From Deinococcus indicus (GTDB lineage: Bacteria > Deinococcota > Deinococci > Deinococcales > Deinococcaceae), in contig NZ_NHMK01000030.1 of NCBI RefSeq assembly GCF_002198095.1, positions 62,001 through 126,000 on the forward strand: a stretch of DNA of 64,000 bases, given 5' to 3'. This document shows positions 63,680-64,000 of the stretch, piece by piece. A program made the translations under genes and the position numbers. Under the pieces are notes generated by a model that did no database searches, had not been told where the DNA came from, and saw nothing but the letters and a program-made list of their open reading frames with translations. Within the stretch, counting starts at the first letter, position 1; every line of letters starts with the position of its first letter.

Positions 63680-64000
63680 GGGGTGTCCTCGGGTGGGGGG
63701 GTCAGCAGCGTGAGCAGCTGCTGGAGTTGCGTGGGGGTCAGGTGCGCGAACTGCCGGGCGTGCAGGGCGGAGATGGGCTGGTCGATGCGGGTCAGCAGGG
63801 CGCGGCCCTGGTCGGTGAGGCGCGTGGCGACGACGCGGCGGTCCGGGCGATCGCGGTCGCGGCGGACCAGTCCGGCTTTCTGGAGGCGGTCGAGCAGGCG
63901 GGTGACGTCCGGGTCGTGGACGAGCAGGCGTTCGCTGATCTCGCTGCAGGTCAGGCCGCCTTCCCCGGCGCCGCGCAGGATGCGCAGCACGTTGAACTGG
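63676..64000 (-). CDS. MarR-family regulator, partial
   Basis: The reading frame is open past the window end (QFNVLRILRGAGEGGLTCSEI...), so the gene starts outside. Helix-turn-helix: CSEISERLLVHDPDVTRLLDRLQKAGLVRRDRDRPDRRVV (wing). A MarR regulator preceding DoxX is a common redox/antibiotic-responsive pair. Confidence 0.88.
   Translation of the reverse strand, partial: QFNVLRILRGAGEGGLTCSEISERLLVHDPDVTRLLDRLQKAGLVRRDRDRPDRRVVATRLTDQGRALLTRIDQPISALHARQFAHLTPTQLQQLLTLLTPPPEDTP

Overview
This 64 kb window is very GC-rich chromosomal DNA that looks like a Deinococcus (phylum Deinococcota). The case rests on several independent signs. A ClpB gene sits behind an HspR-type (HAIR) operator. HisZ is paired with a short HisG. 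MqnC points to the futalosine menaquinone route. Many start codons lie only 5-9 bases downstream of a TANNNT -10 element, the leaderless-mRNA architecture described in Deinococcus. A family of ~130-150 bp dispersed noncoding repeats occurs, as in other deinococcal genomes. I see no rRNA, tRNA, CRISPR array, complete insertion sequence, prophage or replication origin. The content is mostly core and housekeeping, with a few accessory islands.

Layout. 1-4.9 kb: a partial lipocalin-fold gene, repeat copy 1, clpB with its heat-shock promoter, repeat copy 2, and an ArsR/SRPBCC pair. 5-8 kb: PH-domain membrane protein, radA, a DUF2087-like gene and a secreted stalk-domain protein. 8-14 kb: clpC-type unfoldase, a CMD-family protein, a beta-barrel protein and etfBA. 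14-20 kb: an SDR, a DsbA/DsbB pair, a membrane protein and uvrA. 20-21 kb: a small secreted ORF and a less GC-rich, highly structured noncoding stretch. 21-29 kb: secreted or envelope proteins (M23 peptidase, beta-propeller protein, lipoprotein, S41 protease), an rRNA methyltransferase, a DMT transporter, TerC and TetR. 29-38.7 kb: lipoprotein phospholipase A2, lysA, mnmA, a HIT protein, an AlkP-superfamily protein, a D-2-hydroxyacid dehydrogenase, a GNAT, a CysQ-like phosphatase and an EndoIII-like protein. 38.7-45 kb: a lipoprotein, hisZ-hisG, a PatB-like aminotransferase, an MTA/SAH nucleosidase, CidA/LrgB and TetR. 45-56 kb: a TroA-fold protein, cytochrome c, a pseudo-amidotransferase/globin fusion, SppA, an M3 oligopeptidase, a sugar ABC transporter (no ATPase), an LLM monooxygenase and PhoU. 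56.4-64 kb: LysR, a cysS attenuator with its own Cys-Cys leader peptide, cysS, repeats, a Pho-box-driven short transcription unit, mqnC, DoxX and MarR.

Functional themes are DNA repair (radA, uvrA, EndoIII-like), proteostasis (clpB, clpC, SppA, PepF, S41, Dsb pair), redox and respiration (etfBA, cytochrome c, mqnC, globin fusion), and amino-acid/tRNA metabolism (hisZ/G, lysA, cysS, mnmA).

The most notable signals are these. (1) An apparent ribosome-mediated attenuator of cysS whose octapeptide leader MTTLCCLR is itself leaderless. (2) A Pho-box promoter followed by a short region and a strong terminator, suggesting a phosphate-responsive small RNA. (3) A fusion of a catalytically dead class-I amidotransferase-like domain to a group-III truncated globin. 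(4) A six-copy repeat family with inverted ends, parked next to stop codons. (5) A ~240 bp structured noncoding island at 20.59-20.82 kb. (6) An EndoIII homologue with both catalytic residues replaced.
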